Positions 1 through 7,322 of a stretch of 10,329 nt of DNA are shown here, one piece after another. The DNA is taken from contig CANINJ010000048.1 in the NCBI GenBank assembly GCA_947468985.1, forward strand, positions 1-10,329, given 5' to 3'. Within the stretch, counting starts at the first letter, position 1; every line of letters begins with the position of its first letter. The position numbers and the translations under genes were made by a program. The DNA is from Bacteroidota bacterium (GTDB lineage Bacteria; Bacteroidota; Bacteroidia; Flavobacteriales; Flavobacteriaceae). The notes under the pieces are model-generated. The model had not been told where the DNA came from. It saw only the letters and a program-made list of their open reading frames with translations, and ran no database searches.

Positions 1-1817
1 AAATATAGAAATCTACTTTTAATTCCTCGCAATTGTGCCGCTTGAAATGCCTCTTGCGATTGCCCAATTGGCACTCTAAAATCAATTCCTCCTTGGATTA
101 TTAATATTGGGGTATTCCATTTGTCAACGTGGCTTGCAGGATTAAAATCAGTATAGGTTTTTTGAGCTACTTTGTTGTCTTTTTCCCAGTAAGCACCACC
201 AAAATCCCAATTGTTAAAGAACACTTCTTCGGTAGTTCCAAACATACTTTGCGTGTTAAAAACACCATCGTGAGCGATAAAAGTCTTGAATCTATTGTTG
301 TGAATTCCTGCTAAATAAAACGCAGAATAACCTCCGTAACTTGCGCCAACACAACCCAACCTTGCTTTGTCAACATAGGTTTCTTTTGACACATCGTCAA
401 TCGCCGAAAGGTAATCGTTCATCACTTGTCCGCCCCAATCCTTGCTAATTTGCTCGTTCCATTCCACCCCGTGACCTTGCATTCCTCTTCGGTTTGGTGC
501 CACAACGATGTATCCGTTAGCCGCCATCAATTGAAAATTCCATCGGAACGAGTAAAATTGTGTCAACGGAGATTGTGGTCCGCCTTGGCAATATAAAAGC
601 GTTGGATACTTTTTTGAAGCATCGAAATTTGGAGGTAAAATTACCCAAACCAACATTTTTTTACCGTCAGTTGTGGTTACATATCTTCGTTCTGTTTTGC
701 TTAACGCCAATGTTGAGTAGGTCGCTGTATTCACATTTGACAATTGATTCCAAACTTTTTTCTTTAAATCATACGAATACAATTCTGCTGCGTGGTTCAT
801 GTCCGAACGCGTCATAATTATTTTATCGCCTACAATTCCAACCAATCCTGACACATCGAAATCACCATTGGTAACTTGAATAACTTGCGGTAATTTTTTT
901 GTTAAACCTGGAAAATCAACTACAAATAATTGAAGTGTTCCGTCAATTGGCGATTGAAAATAAACATTTTTACCGTCATTACTCCAAATGAAACTTTCTA
1001 CACTTCCGTCCCAATTTGCCGTAAGGTTTACATTTGCACCTTTGAAATTGACAATAATATCGTTTTTATCAGCTTCGTAACCATCCCGTTTCATTTGCAA
1101 CCACGTCAAATTTCCTGTAGGGGAAAACGATGGATTGGTGTCATATCCCAAATTGCTTTCCGTTCTATTTTCTGTTTTTCCAGTTTCAAGATTGTACTCG
1201 TAAATGTTCGTATTGGTAGAAATTGCATAAGCTGTTCCTGCTTTTTTCTTTGAAACATACAAAATACTTTTGCTGTCTGGAGACCAAATATAATCTTCAT
1301 CGCCGCCAAATGGTTTTTGAGGTGCATCGAAATTTTCGCCTTTCATAATGTCAATTCCTACTGAATTTTCAAGGTTTGCTTTATAAAAAACGTGATTGAA
1401 TTTTCCTTCGTTCCAAGTGTCCCAATGGCGATAATCCAATCCGTTATAGATTTGAACATTGGATTGATCCAAATTAGGATAGAAATCTTTTCCGTGAACT
1501 TTATCGATTTTTACTTCTTCATTATAAACCGTAAATTTTCCATCAGGAGAACTATTTTTATCCGATAAAAGTGATTTATAATCAGTAATTTCAGTTACAT
1601 TTCCACCATTTACAGGAATGGAATAATATTTTGAACTTGATTTATTTTCTTCAACAGAAGGCGTTGAAACTTTATAAATAATATTTTTCTCGTCCTTAGA
1701 AATCCCTAATGAAGACAATCTTCCTAATTTCCAAAGCAATTCTGGCGACATGACATTTTGAGCAACAACAGCATTTATACTCATTGTGATTAAAGTTAAA
1801 ATCAGTAATTTTTTCAT
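1..1817 (-). CDS. Exported S9-family serine peptidase (prolyl oligopeptidase/DPP-like), 3' end cut by window edge
   Basis: Read on the minus strand from ATG at 1817, this frame stays open to the left edge, giving 605 complete codons without a stop. The first 19 residues (MKKLLILTLITMSINAVVA, then Q) form a signal peptide, so the enzyme should act in the periplasm. Residues from about 25 to 375 have the WD/PD40-like repeats of an S9 beta-propeller (for example WSPDSKSILYVS and FSPTGN). Residues from about 380 onward are the alpha/beta hydrolase domain, with CQGGP near 410, the nucleophile motif GASYGGY (Ser493, codon at 339-341) and the acid in GGIDFRVP (Asp579, codon at 81-83). In the family the catalytic His follows about 30 residues after this Asp, so it and the last few dozen residues lie just outside the window. 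S9 enzymes of this type cut short peptides, releasing dipeptides or acyl-amino acids; the exact specificity cannot be read here. The gene appears to stand alone and is divergent from the FAD oxidoreductase. Confidence 0.93.
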   Translation of the reverse strand, partial: MKKLLILTLITMSINAVVAQNVMSPELLWKLGRLSSLGISKDEKNIIYKVSTPSVEENKSSSKYYSIPVNGGNVTEITDYKSLLSDKNSSPDGKFTVYNEEVKIDKVHGKDFYPNLDQSNVQIYNGLDYRHWDTWNEGKFNHVFYKANLENSVGIDIMKGENFDAPQKPFGGDEDYIWSPDSKSILYVSKKKAGTAYAISTNTNIYEYNLETGKTENRTESNLGYDTNPSFSPTGNLTWLQMKRDGYEADKNDIIVNFKGANVNLTANWDGSVESFIWSNDGKNVYFQSPIDGTLQLFVVDFPGLTKKLPQVIQVTNGDFDVSGLVGIVGDKIIMTRSDMNHAAELYSYDLKKKVWNQLSNVNTATYSTLALSKTERRYVTTTDGKKMLVWVILPPNFDASKKYPTLLYCQGGPQSPLTQFYSFRWNFQLMAANGYIVVAPNRRGMQGHGVEWNEQISKDWGGQVMNDYLSAIDDVSKETYVDKARLGCVGASYGGYSAFYLAGIHNNRFKTFIAHDGVFNTQSMFGTTEEVFFNNWDFGGAYWEKDNKVAQKTYTDFNPASHVDKWNTPILIIQGGIDFRVPIGQSQEAFQAAQLRGIKSRFLY

Positions 1818-1883
1818 AGTTAAAAAAGTTTTTTTCAAGGTTTAAAAGTACTGATTTTTATTATAATAAAGACCATCAAATTG

Positions 1884-1906
1884 AATTGATGCGTTACGAA
1901 TCAATT
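1884..1906. promoter_or_regulatory. Near-perfect 23-bp palindrome in divergent intergenic region (candidate operator)
   Basis: Left arm AATTGATGCGT (1884-1894), a central T at 1895, and right arm ACGAATCAATT (1896-1906) match as inverted repeats at 10 of 11 positions; the one mismatch is 1891/1899. The site lies 66 bp upstream of the S9 peptidase start and 50 bp upstream of the FAD oxidoreductase start, in the 139-bp gap between these divergent genes. Odd-length dyads of this size often bind dimeric regulators, and this position could control either gene. No regulator gene is present in the window. A weak minus-strand -7-like sequence, TACTTTTA (1850-1843), lies nearby, but I see no matching -33 element for it. 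Confidence 0.4.
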
Positions 1907-1937
1907 TTATTTATAATTTTCATAACGTATATTTAAT

Positions 1938-1945
1938 TACATTTG
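1938..1945 (+). promoter_or_regulatory. Bacteroidota-type -7 element for the FAD oxidoreductase/mtgA genes
   Basis: TACATTTG matches the Bacteroidota -7 consensus TAnnTTTG exactly and ends 11 bp before the ATG at 1957, which would give a very short leader. No clear TTG is present 17-23 bp upstream (the sequence there is TTT-rich), so the -33 half is weak. The remaining bases before the ATG (AAATAAAAAAG) are A-rich with no strong Shine-Dalgarno, as is normal in this phylum. Confidence 0.45.
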
Positions 1946-1956
1946 AAATAAAAAAG

Positions 1957-3069
1957 ATGCAACTCAGTTATTGGGAAATAAAAAATTGGTTTACCAATGT
2001 AGATTACACCGTTGTTGGCAGTGGAATTGTGGGTTTGCACGCGGCCTTGAGATTGCGCGAACGCTTTCCAAAAAGTAAAATATTGGTGCTTGAAAAAGGA
2101 ATGTTGCCGCAAGGAGCAAGTACAAAAAACGCAGGTTTTGCTTGTTTTGGAAGTCTTTCTGAAATTATAGATGATTTGAAATCACATTCGGAAGAGGAAG
2201 TGATTCAACTGGTTCAAAAGAGACAAAACGGATTGAAATTACTACGGAAAAGAATTGGCGATGAAAAGTTAGATTACAACCCTTTTGGTGGTTATGAACT
2301 GTTTTTAAATGAACACGAAGCGACGTATATTGAATGTTTGAAAAAACTTCCCTTCATTAATGAAGTTTTGAATCCGCTATTTAAATCGGATGTTTTTACC
2401 AAAGAAATAGATCGTTTCGGATTTAATGGCATTCACGAAAGTGTGATTTTCAATCCTTTTGAAGGTCAAATTGACACTGGAATGATGATGCAGGAATTGA
2501 TAAAGCAAGCTGTTTCAAACGATATTTTAATTTTAAATCAACAAACAGTAACTTCATTTCATGACAATAAAAATGTAGTGGAAGTGGCGCTTGGGGATTT
2601 TAGTTTCAAGACTAATAAATTACTTTTTGCAACCAATGGTTTTGCTGCTGAAATTACAAAAGGACAAGTAAAACCAGCTCGTGCACAAGTTTTAATTACA
2701 GAACCCATTCCAAATTTGAATATAAAAGGCACGTTTCATTTGGACAAAGGCTATTATTATTTTAGAAATATTGGTGATAGAATATTGTTTGGTGGCGGTC
2801 GAAATTTGGATTTTGAAGGAGAAACCACACCTGAATTTGGTGAAACAGAATTAATACAAAATAGATTAGAAAAATTATTAAAAGAAGTAATTTTACCCAA
2901 TCAAGAATTCAAAATAGAACACCGTTGGAGTGGAATAATGGGTTTGGGAACAACTAAAAACCCAATTGTTGAAGCACTTTCTGAGAATGTTTATTGTGGC
3001 GTTCGATTGGGAGGAATGGGAGTTGCGATTGGAAGTTTAATCGGAAATGAATTGGCAGATTTAATTTAA
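1957..3069 (+). CDS. FAD-dependent oxidoreductase, DAO (glycine/D-amino-acid oxidase-like) family
   Basis: The 370-residue product has an N-terminal Rossmann fold: TVVGSGIVGLHAALRL carries GxGxxG at residues 21-26, and ILVLEKG ends in the acidic Glu46 that usually binds the FAD ribose. GASTKNAGF (53-61) corresponds to the conserved flavin-contacting segment after the second strand in DAO enzymes. Near the C-terminus, RWSGIMGLG and GVRLGGMGVAIGS match the closing FAD-binding region, so the fold looks complete. There is no signal peptide, so it should be cytoplasmic. Family members oxidise amines or amino acids, or act in tRNA modification; nothing here fixes the substrate. ATG 1957 is chosen because the glycine motif follows at the usual distance and no earlier start is obvious. 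It lies only 10 bp ahead of mtgA, so the two are probably co-transcribed, although a shared pathway is not evident. Confidence 0.9.
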   Translation: MQLSYWEIKNWFTNVDYTVVGSGIVGLHAALRLRERFPKSKILVLEKGMLPQGASTKNAGFACFGSLSEIIDDLKSHSEEEVIQLVQKRQNGLKLLRKRIGDEKLDYNPFGGYELFLNEHEATYIECLKKLPFINEVLNPLFKSDVFTKEIDRFGFNGIHESVIFNPFEGQIDTGMMMQELIKQAVSNDILILNQQTVTSFHDNKNVVEVALGDFSFKTNKLLFATNGFAAEITKGQVKPARAQVLITEPIPNLNIKGTFHLDKGYYYFRNIGDRILFGGGRNLDFEGETTPEFGETELIQNRLEKLLKEVILPNQEFKIEHRWSGIMGLGTTKNPIVEALSENVYCGVRLGGMGVAIGSLIGNELADLI

Positions 3070-3079
3070 AAATAGATTT

Positions 3080-3760
3080 ATGTTAAAGAAAATTACTCGA
3101 ATTTTATTTAAAATACTGATTTGGTTTGTTGGAATATCACTGTTTTTGGTAGTTCTATTCAAATTTGCGCCTGTGCCATTTACACCATTAATGGTTTCAA
3201 GAGCGGTTGAAAATAAATTGGCAGGAAAAGAAATGTTTTGCAATCACGAATGGGTTCCCATAGAAAATATTTCAAAAAACTTACAAAAAGCAGTAATTGC
3301 AAGTGAAGACGGAACATTTTTAATTCATCACGGATTCGATTTTACGGCGATGCAAAAAGCTTTAAAAAACAACCAAAAAGGCCGAAAAATTAAAGGCGGA
3401 AGTACCATTTCACAACAAACGGCGAAAAATGTTTTCCTATGGCAAGGAAGAAGTTACATCAGAAAAGGATTTGAAGCTTATTTTACGGTTTTGATAGAAT
3501 TAATTTGGGGCAAGGAAAAAATTATGGAAGTTTATTTAAATTCCATTGAAATGGGCGACGGAATTTATGGCGCCCAAGCTGCATCAAAATATTGGTATCG
3601 AAAAGATGCATCCAATCTTTCTGCCAGAGAAGCTGCTGGAATAGCTGCGATATTACCAAATCCAAGAAAATATAAAGCATCAAATTCCACGGTTTATATC
3701 AACAAACGAAAAGACAAAATAGTAAGAGTAATGCGATATATTGGGAAATTAGACTATTAA
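3080..3760 (+). CDS. mtgA: Monofunctional biosynthetic peptidoglycan glycosyltransferase MtgA (GT51)
   Basis: This 226-residue protein polymerises lipid II into glycan strands at the outer face of the inner membrane. A short basic N-terminus is followed by one hydrophobic segment (about residues 9-29), a single-pass anchor. The GT51 motifs appear in order: ASEDGTFLIHHGFD with catalytic Glu76; GGSTISQQTAKNVFL (106-120); RKGFEA (128-133) with the second conserved Glu132; KEKIMEVYLN (145-154); and later EAAGIAAILPNP. It has no transpeptidase domain, and its length is typical of MtgA rather than of bifunctional class A PBPs. The start is 10 bp after the FAD oxidoreductase stop, which indicates an operon; the SDR gene follows after 60 bp. 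All key residues are present, so the enzyme should be active. Confidence 0.95.
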   Translation: MLKKITRILFKILIWFVGISLFLVVLFKFAPVPFTPLMVSRAVENKLAGKEMFCNHEWVPIENISKNLQKAVIASEDGTFLIHHGFDFTAMQKALKNNQKGRKIKGGSTISQQTAKNVFLWQGRSYIRKGFEAYFTVLIELIWGKEKIMEVYLNSIEMGDGIYGAQAASKYWYRKDASNLSAREAAGIAAILPNPRKYKASNSTVYINKRKDKIVRVMRYIGKLDY

Positions 3761-3820
3761 TAATTAGAAAAAACCTTATAAATCTAACTAATTAACTATA
3801 TTCGCCAAAAAATAGTTGCA

Positions 3821-4645
3821 TTGAAAAACATAGTAATCACAGGTACTTCAAGTGGAATTGGAAAAGAAACAGCTTTGCATTTCGCAAAAAATGGCTGGAA
3901 TGTAATTGCCACAATGATTTGCTTGAAGGAAGGTCAAACACTTCAAGGAATTCCAAATATTACGTGTTATGAATTGGATGTTACTTCATCCGAAAGCATT
4001 GAAAACGCAAAAATCAAAATTTTAGAAGATTTTAAAACCATAGATGTCATTATTAATAATGCGGGAATTGGATATAGAAGTTTTGTGGAATTGTCAGAAG
4101 ATTCAAAAATTGATGCAATTGTTGACATTAATTTAGTTGGAGTGATGAAGGTTTGTCGTGCTTTTATTCCTGTTTTTAGAAATCAAAATCACGGTCATTT
4201 TATAAATATTTCTTCCATAGCGGGATTAGTAAATCTACCTTTGGGAAGTTTTTACCACGCTACAAAGCAGGCGGTTGAGAGTTTTTCTGAATGTATGTCG
4301 TATGAATTACTTGATTTTAATATCAAAGTTTGCACCGTTCAATTTGGAAATGCTCCAACTAATTTTCAAAGTAAAGTTTCAAAATCCGAATTAACTTCAA
4401 TTGAATCCTACACTCTTTTGATGGAAAAAATCTCGCATTTACTTCATAAAAAAACTGCAAAAAACAATAATTTAGTTGGCGATATAACTGGAAAATTATT
4501 TGAAATCGCTGAAAAACCATCCGATAATTTTAAAAGATACACCATTGGTTTTGATGCAAATTTGATGCAATTGCTACGTCGAATATTAGGCTATCAACTT
4601 TTTAATTTCTTAGTTCGAAGGTTTGTTTTGAAATATAAAAAGTAA
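3821..4645 (+). CDS. Short-chain dehydrogenase/reductase (classical SDR), TTG start
   Basis: The 274-residue product is an NAD(P)-dependent oxidoreductase of the classical SDR type. It shows the cofactor motif TGTSSGIG (7-14), NNAG (79-82), Asn104 in DINLVGV, and the catalytic set Ser132 (ISSIAG), Tyr145 and Lys149 (YHATK). The start is TTG at 3821: the glycine motif begins six residues later, no ATG or GTG lies upstream in frame, and the next ATG (3914) would remove the dinucleotide-binding strand. After the second strand the sequence reads IATMICLKEG, where many NADP-dependent relatives have Arg next to this Met; Ile stands there, so cofactor preference is uncertain. The last about 30 residues are rich in Leu, Phe and Arg (LMQLLRRILGYQLF...), and could contact membrane or form a lid over a hydrophobic substrate. 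The substrate is unknown. It follows mtgA by 60 bp and may be in the same transcript. Confidence 0.9.
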   Translation: MKNIVITGTSSGIGKETALHFAKNGWNVIATMICLKEGQTLQGIPNITCYELDVTSSESIENAKIKILEDFKTIDVIINNAGIGYRSFVELSEDSKIDAIVDINLVGVMKVCRAFIPVFRNQNHGHFINISSIAGLVNLPLGSFYHATKQAVESFSECMSYELLDFNIKVCTVQFGNAPTNFQSKVSKSELTSIESYTLLMEKISHLLHKKTAKNNNLVGDITGKLFEIAEKPSDNFKRYTIGFDANLMQLLRRILGYQLFNFLVRRFVLKYKK

Positions 4646-4670
4646 CCCGACAACACTAAATCATCGGGTT
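4644..4670. terminator. Bidirectional intrinsic terminator between convergent genes
   Basis: AACCCGA (4644-4650) pairs with TCGGGTT (4664-4670) around a 13-nt loop. T-rich sequence follows on both strands: TTATATTCTCT to the right, and ACTTTTTATATTT on the minus strand. The hairpin overlaps the TAA of the SDR gene and lies 8 bp from the stop of the minus-strand TonB receptor gene, so it can end both converging transcripts. Confidence 0.75.
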
Positions 4671-4678
4671 TATATTCT

Positions 4679-6886
4679 CTAAATATTAAAATTTATTCCC
4701 AAAACTATATTTCTTCCAATGTTTGGAATTCCATCAGTTTTCAATCTTGACAAATGTGCAATATAACTTTTATTCAAAAGATTATTACCGTTTAAATTGA
4801 TGTTAAATGCCGTTTTTCCAAATTTCAAATCGCCACCAATTCCAAAATTTACTAAAGTGTAACCATTTGATTTTGTTTCAAATTCACTCACATTATTTTG
4901 GTTAAAAGTATCCGAAACATTGAACGTGGCAAAACCATTTTTCAACCAATTTTTAATATTAAATTCCGCACGAAGTGAATTATTCCAAATGTTTGCGGGA
5001 ATTAATGGTAAGAAATCGCCATTTTGTTTTTTGCCAGTAACGGCTTCAAAACTACTTTCAAAATGTAACCAATCTAAAGGATGCGGATGAAAATGGAGTC
5101 CAATTTCGCCCCCGTATAATTTGGCATTGTTCTGAATATAATTAAAAACATCATTCCCAACAATAATTAACCCTGAAGGATTTGTATAAATATAATTATT
5201 GATGTGGTTGTAAAAACCATTTGCAAAAAATTCAAAATGACTGTTTTTATATTCCAAATTTAAATCTGATTGAACATTTTGCTCTGTTTTTAAAGCACTA
5301 TTCCCAATTTCGTATCGGTTCGTTCCTTCGTGAACTCCATTTGAAGTTAGTTCAGCTAAATTTGGAGCTCGAAAACCAGACGCAAAATTGAGGCGCAAAG
5401 TTAATTTTTCTGTTAAATTGGTTTTGTATCCCAGCGATCCATTTATACTATTAAATGATTTATTAATGGCTTCAAACGAACCTTCATTTCCAAAAATTCC
5501 ATGGCTTTCGCTAGAAATATTCCGATTATCAAAACGAATTCCCGCCTGAAAAACATTCGATTTCCATTCGTAATTGGCAGTTCCAAAAACCCCAAAATCA
5601 TTTGTAGCAGCATCGGGAATTAAGAATTCAATTCCTGAATTTAGATTGGTTTGACGCATTCCCTGAATTCCAAAAATAGATTCCACATTACCAATTTTTG
5701 GCAAATGGTATTTCAAATCATAATTTAAGGTTTTTAATCTCATGTGCAAATTTGCAATAGCATTTTCAACAAATTCACTTCTGTCATTTGAAATGTATCC
5801 CAAGTCAATATCTAATTTAGAATTTTTTAGAAAAACAGTAGAATTTAAACTCAATAAATGATTAAAAACACCTTGCTTTGGATACTCTGTGTTATTATTT
5901 GTCGATTGTTCTGCAATGCCATTTTCAGGAATTCCTAAATCCAATTTATTGTAATTATACCTTAAAACGCTTGAAAAAAGAGAGTTGCTGTATCCAATTG
6001 CAGTTTTGAAATCCTGCTCATTGTATCTTGTATTTGTTACTCGATTTCCATCTGAAATTTTATAATCGGAATGTAAATTATAACTTCCACGAACTAAGTA
6101 TTTCCAATTTTCGGTAGATGTTTTTAATCCCAAAGAAGTATTACTTCCTAACGTATTTGAAAATAATTTTTGACTGAAATCGCCTTGAAAAGTATTGGTT
6201 TTTGCAAATTTTTCAGGGTTAAAATAAAGAACTCCGCCCAACGCATCAGAACCATATAACAAAGATGCGGGGCCTTTGATAACCTCAACACTTTCAACGC
6301 CAGCATCATTTAATCCCAATCCATGCTCATCGCCAAATTGTTGGTTTTCCATCCGAACGCCTTGAGAATACACCAAAACCCGATTCCCGCTTAAACCGCG
6401 AATTACTGGTTTTCCAATGGAAGTTCCCGTTGAAACTTGTGAAACTCCAGGAATAGTGGCCAAGCCTTCAATTAAAGTTGAAGTTCCTTTTTGCTGTAAT
6501 GATTTCATGCTTTCGTGCTCCACTTTCATTACATTTTGCGATTGTAATTTATTAAATGCGGTTGCAACTATCACTTCGTCCATTTGAAAAACAGTTGGTT
6601 CTAAAATCAAATCCAATTTATTTTCACCACTTTGAACTGCGATTGTCTTATTTTGAGTGATAAAACCAAGGGCTGAAATTGCAATTTTGATGTTTCCCAA
6701 TGGAAGATTATTGATGCTAAAATTTCCTTTTTCATCGGTTGATGAGCTTTTATGTATATCGGAAACAAACACCGAAACTCCTTTAATGGGTTGGTTTTCT
6801 TTATCTGTTATGGTTCCTGATATTTTATTTTGTGCATTTAAAAATGCCGAAAACCCTAAGAAAAGGGTAATTAAGATTTTTTTCAT
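4679..6886 (-). CDS. TonB-dependent outer-membrane receptor, putative metal (ZnuD-like or copper) receptor
   Basis: A complete 735-residue TonB-dependent receptor. Residues 1-18 are a signal peptide (cut before Q19). Residues 21 to about 97 form a carboxypeptidase-regulatory-like beta-sandwich (ISGTITDKENQPIKGVSVFV). MDEVIVAT (102-109) is the probable TonB box. The plug runs from about 115 to 225 (IEGLATIPGVSQV, IRGLSGNRVLV, VEVIKGPASLLYGSDALGGV), and the rest is the 22-strand barrel, ending in a short strand with aromatic Phe734 next to the C-terminus. Possible metal-contact clusters are FGDEHGLG (His188) in the plug and LHFHPHPLDWLHFE (His598, 600, 602, 608) in the barrel. SGFRAPNLAEL, RYEIGN and the C-terminal HLSRLKTDGIPNIGRNI resemble zinc receptors of the ZnuD type as I recall them; a copper receptor is the main alternative. 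It lies downstream of a His/Cys-rich small exported protein on the same strand and has a palindrome just before its start. No SusD-like partner follows, which argues against glycan uptake. The TonB-receptor call is near certain; the substrate is an inference. Confidence 0.95.
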   Translation of the reverse strand: MKKILITLFLGFSAFLNAQNKISGTITDKENQPIKGVSVFVSDIHKSSSTDEKGNFSINNLPLGNIKIAISALGFITQNKTIAVQSGENKLDLILEPTVFQMDEVIVATAFNKLQSQNVMKVEHESMKSLQQKGTSTLIEGLATIPGVSQVSTGTSIGKPVIRGLSGNRVLVYSQGVRMENQQFGDEHGLGLNDAGVESVEVIKGPASLLYGSDALGGVLYFNPEKFAKTNTFQGDFSQKLFSNTLGSNTSLGLKTSTENWKYLVRGSYNLHSDYKISDGNRVTNTRYNEQDFKTAIGYSNSLFSSVLRYNYNKLDLGIPENGIAEQSTNNNTEYPKQGVFNHLLSLNSTVFLKNSKLDIDLGYISNDRSEFVENAIANLHMRLKTLNYDLKYHLPKIGNVESIFGIQGMRQTNLNSGIEFLIPDAATNDFGVFGTANYEWKSNVFQAGIRFDNRNISSESHGIFGNEGSFEAINKSFNSINGSLGYKTNLTEKLTLRLNFASGFRAPNLAELTSNGVHEGTNRYEIGNSALKTEQNVQSDLNLEYKNSHFEFFANGFYNHINNYIYTNPSGLIIVGNDVFNYIQNNAKLYGGEIGLHFHPHPLDWLHFESSFEAVTGKKQNGDFLPLIPANIWNNSLRAEFNIKNWLKNGFATFNVSDTFNQNNVSEFETKSNGYTLVNFGIGGDLKFGKTAFNINLNGNNLLNKSYIAHLSRLKTDGIPNIGRNIVLGINFNI

Positions 6887-6897
6887 TTGGAATAATT

Positions 6898-6926
6898 AAT
6901 GTTAAATCTAACATTCAACAATGTTA
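6898..6926. promoter_or_regulatory. Zur-box-like palindrome with a repeated half-site, ahead of the TonB receptor
   Basis: AATGTTA (6898-6904) and TAACATT (6909-6915) form a perfect 7-bp dyad with a 4-bp centre. A further copy, AATGTTA (6920-6926), follows; with flanking bases it is a 10-bp direct repeat AATGTTAAAT at 22-bp spacing (6898-6907 and 6920-6929). The dyad lies 12-29 bp upstream of the receptor ATG at 6886, and its centre contains TAGATTTA on the minus strand, one base from the -7 consensus TAnnTTTG. The half-site matches the core of the gamma-proteobacterial Zur operator (AATGTTATANTATAACATT), but with a centre one base shorter. Binding would be expected to block a promoter or transcript start here. 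It could also be a chance dyad in A+T-rich DNA. Confidence 0.45.
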
Positions 6927-6946
6927 AATAACTGATTTAGTTCAGA

Positions 6947-7294
6947 TTAAACATTAAAAACGGGTGGGCCACGAAGCGGATTTGAATTTTCTAAAAAAGA
7001 TAAATAAACTTCAGAACAGAAGAAATTATTTGGAATTTCAACGGGTTGATTTTGAGTTTTAAAAACAAATGAATCAGAAGTTACCGCAGCGCTGAAAGAA
7101 AATTTACATATAAAACAGTGTTCTGCAGAATGATGTTGGTGCGTAATTTCGTGCTTTGATGTGCTTTCGTGAACACATTTAGGCTCGGAAAATTCCGATT
7201 TAAAATGGGAATAGGAATCAAATGATTGAAACAATATTGAGAATACTATTGCAATAACTAAAGAGAAATTGATATGAATTATTTTCTTTTTCAT
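6947..7294 (-). CDS. Small exported His/Cys-rich protein, putative metal-binding partner of the TonB receptor
   Basis: A 115-residue protein without a function I can name with certainty. It begins with a basic stretch and a hydrophobic segment (about residues 8-24), a signal peptide or N-terminal anchor, so the rest should be periplasmic. The centre is rich in metal ligands: Cys40, His42, His48, then HQHHSAEHCFIC with His52, 54, 55, 59 and Cys60, Cys63; a further Cys is at 93. The C-terminus ends NPLRGPPVFNV. The CxxC-type motif together with a terminal RGPP-like tail recalls DUF2946 proteins, which in Proteobacteria often neighbour TonB-dependent (including copper) receptors; this is a resemblance from memory, not a match I could test. 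The receptor gene begins 60 bp downstream on the same strand, so the two are probably co-transcribed. A role in binding or sensing zinc or copper in the periplasm is inferred. Confidence 0.8.
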   Translation of the reverse strand: MKKKIIHINFSLVIAIVFSILFQSFDSYSHFKSEFSEPKCVHESTSKHEITHQHHSAEHCFICKFSFSAAVTSDSFVFKTQNQPVEIPNNFFCSEVYLSFLENSNPLRGPPVFNV

Positions 7295-7300
7295 CTTTTA

Positions 7301-7308
7301 CAAAATTA
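7301..7308 (-). promoter_or_regulatory. -7-like element immediately before the His/Cys-rich gene
   Basis: On the minus strand TAATTTTG matches TAnnTTTG exactly and ends 6 bp before the ATG at 7294. If used, transcription would begin at or beside the start codon, giving a leaderless or nearly leaderless message. No TTG is present 17-23 bp upstream; the bases there belong to the right side of the asd terminator. The match may be chance in A+T-rich sequence. Confidence 0.35.
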
Positions 7309-7322
7309 AAAAAGGAAATAAG

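Noticed and set aside
129..1327. Open frames on the plus strand at 129-314, 560-817 and 930-1253, and a minus-strand frame at 1106-1327 in a different phase
   Set aside because: All lie inside the S9 peptidase gene, which has clear domain and active-site motifs through this stretch; these frames show no family motifs and are antisense or out-of-phase shadows.
1843..1850. TACTTTTA on the minus strand as a promoter for the S9 peptidase
   Set aside because: The last consensus base is wrong and the nearest upstream TTG gives a 26-bp spacer, outside the expected range; it is mentioned only as a weak possibility.
3061..3243. 60-codon minus-strand frame over the start of mtgA
   Set aside because: It is antisense to the membrane anchor and N-terminal part of mtgA and has no recognisable features.
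3761..3820. Possible promoter for the SDR gene (TATATTCG near 3797)
   Set aside because: It has one mismatch to the -7 consensus and no TTG at the right spacing; read-through from mtgA is as likely.
6657..6899. 80-codon plus-strand frame over the 5' end of the TonB receptor gene
   Set aside because: It is antisense to the signal peptide and carboxypeptidase-like domain of a well-supported gene.
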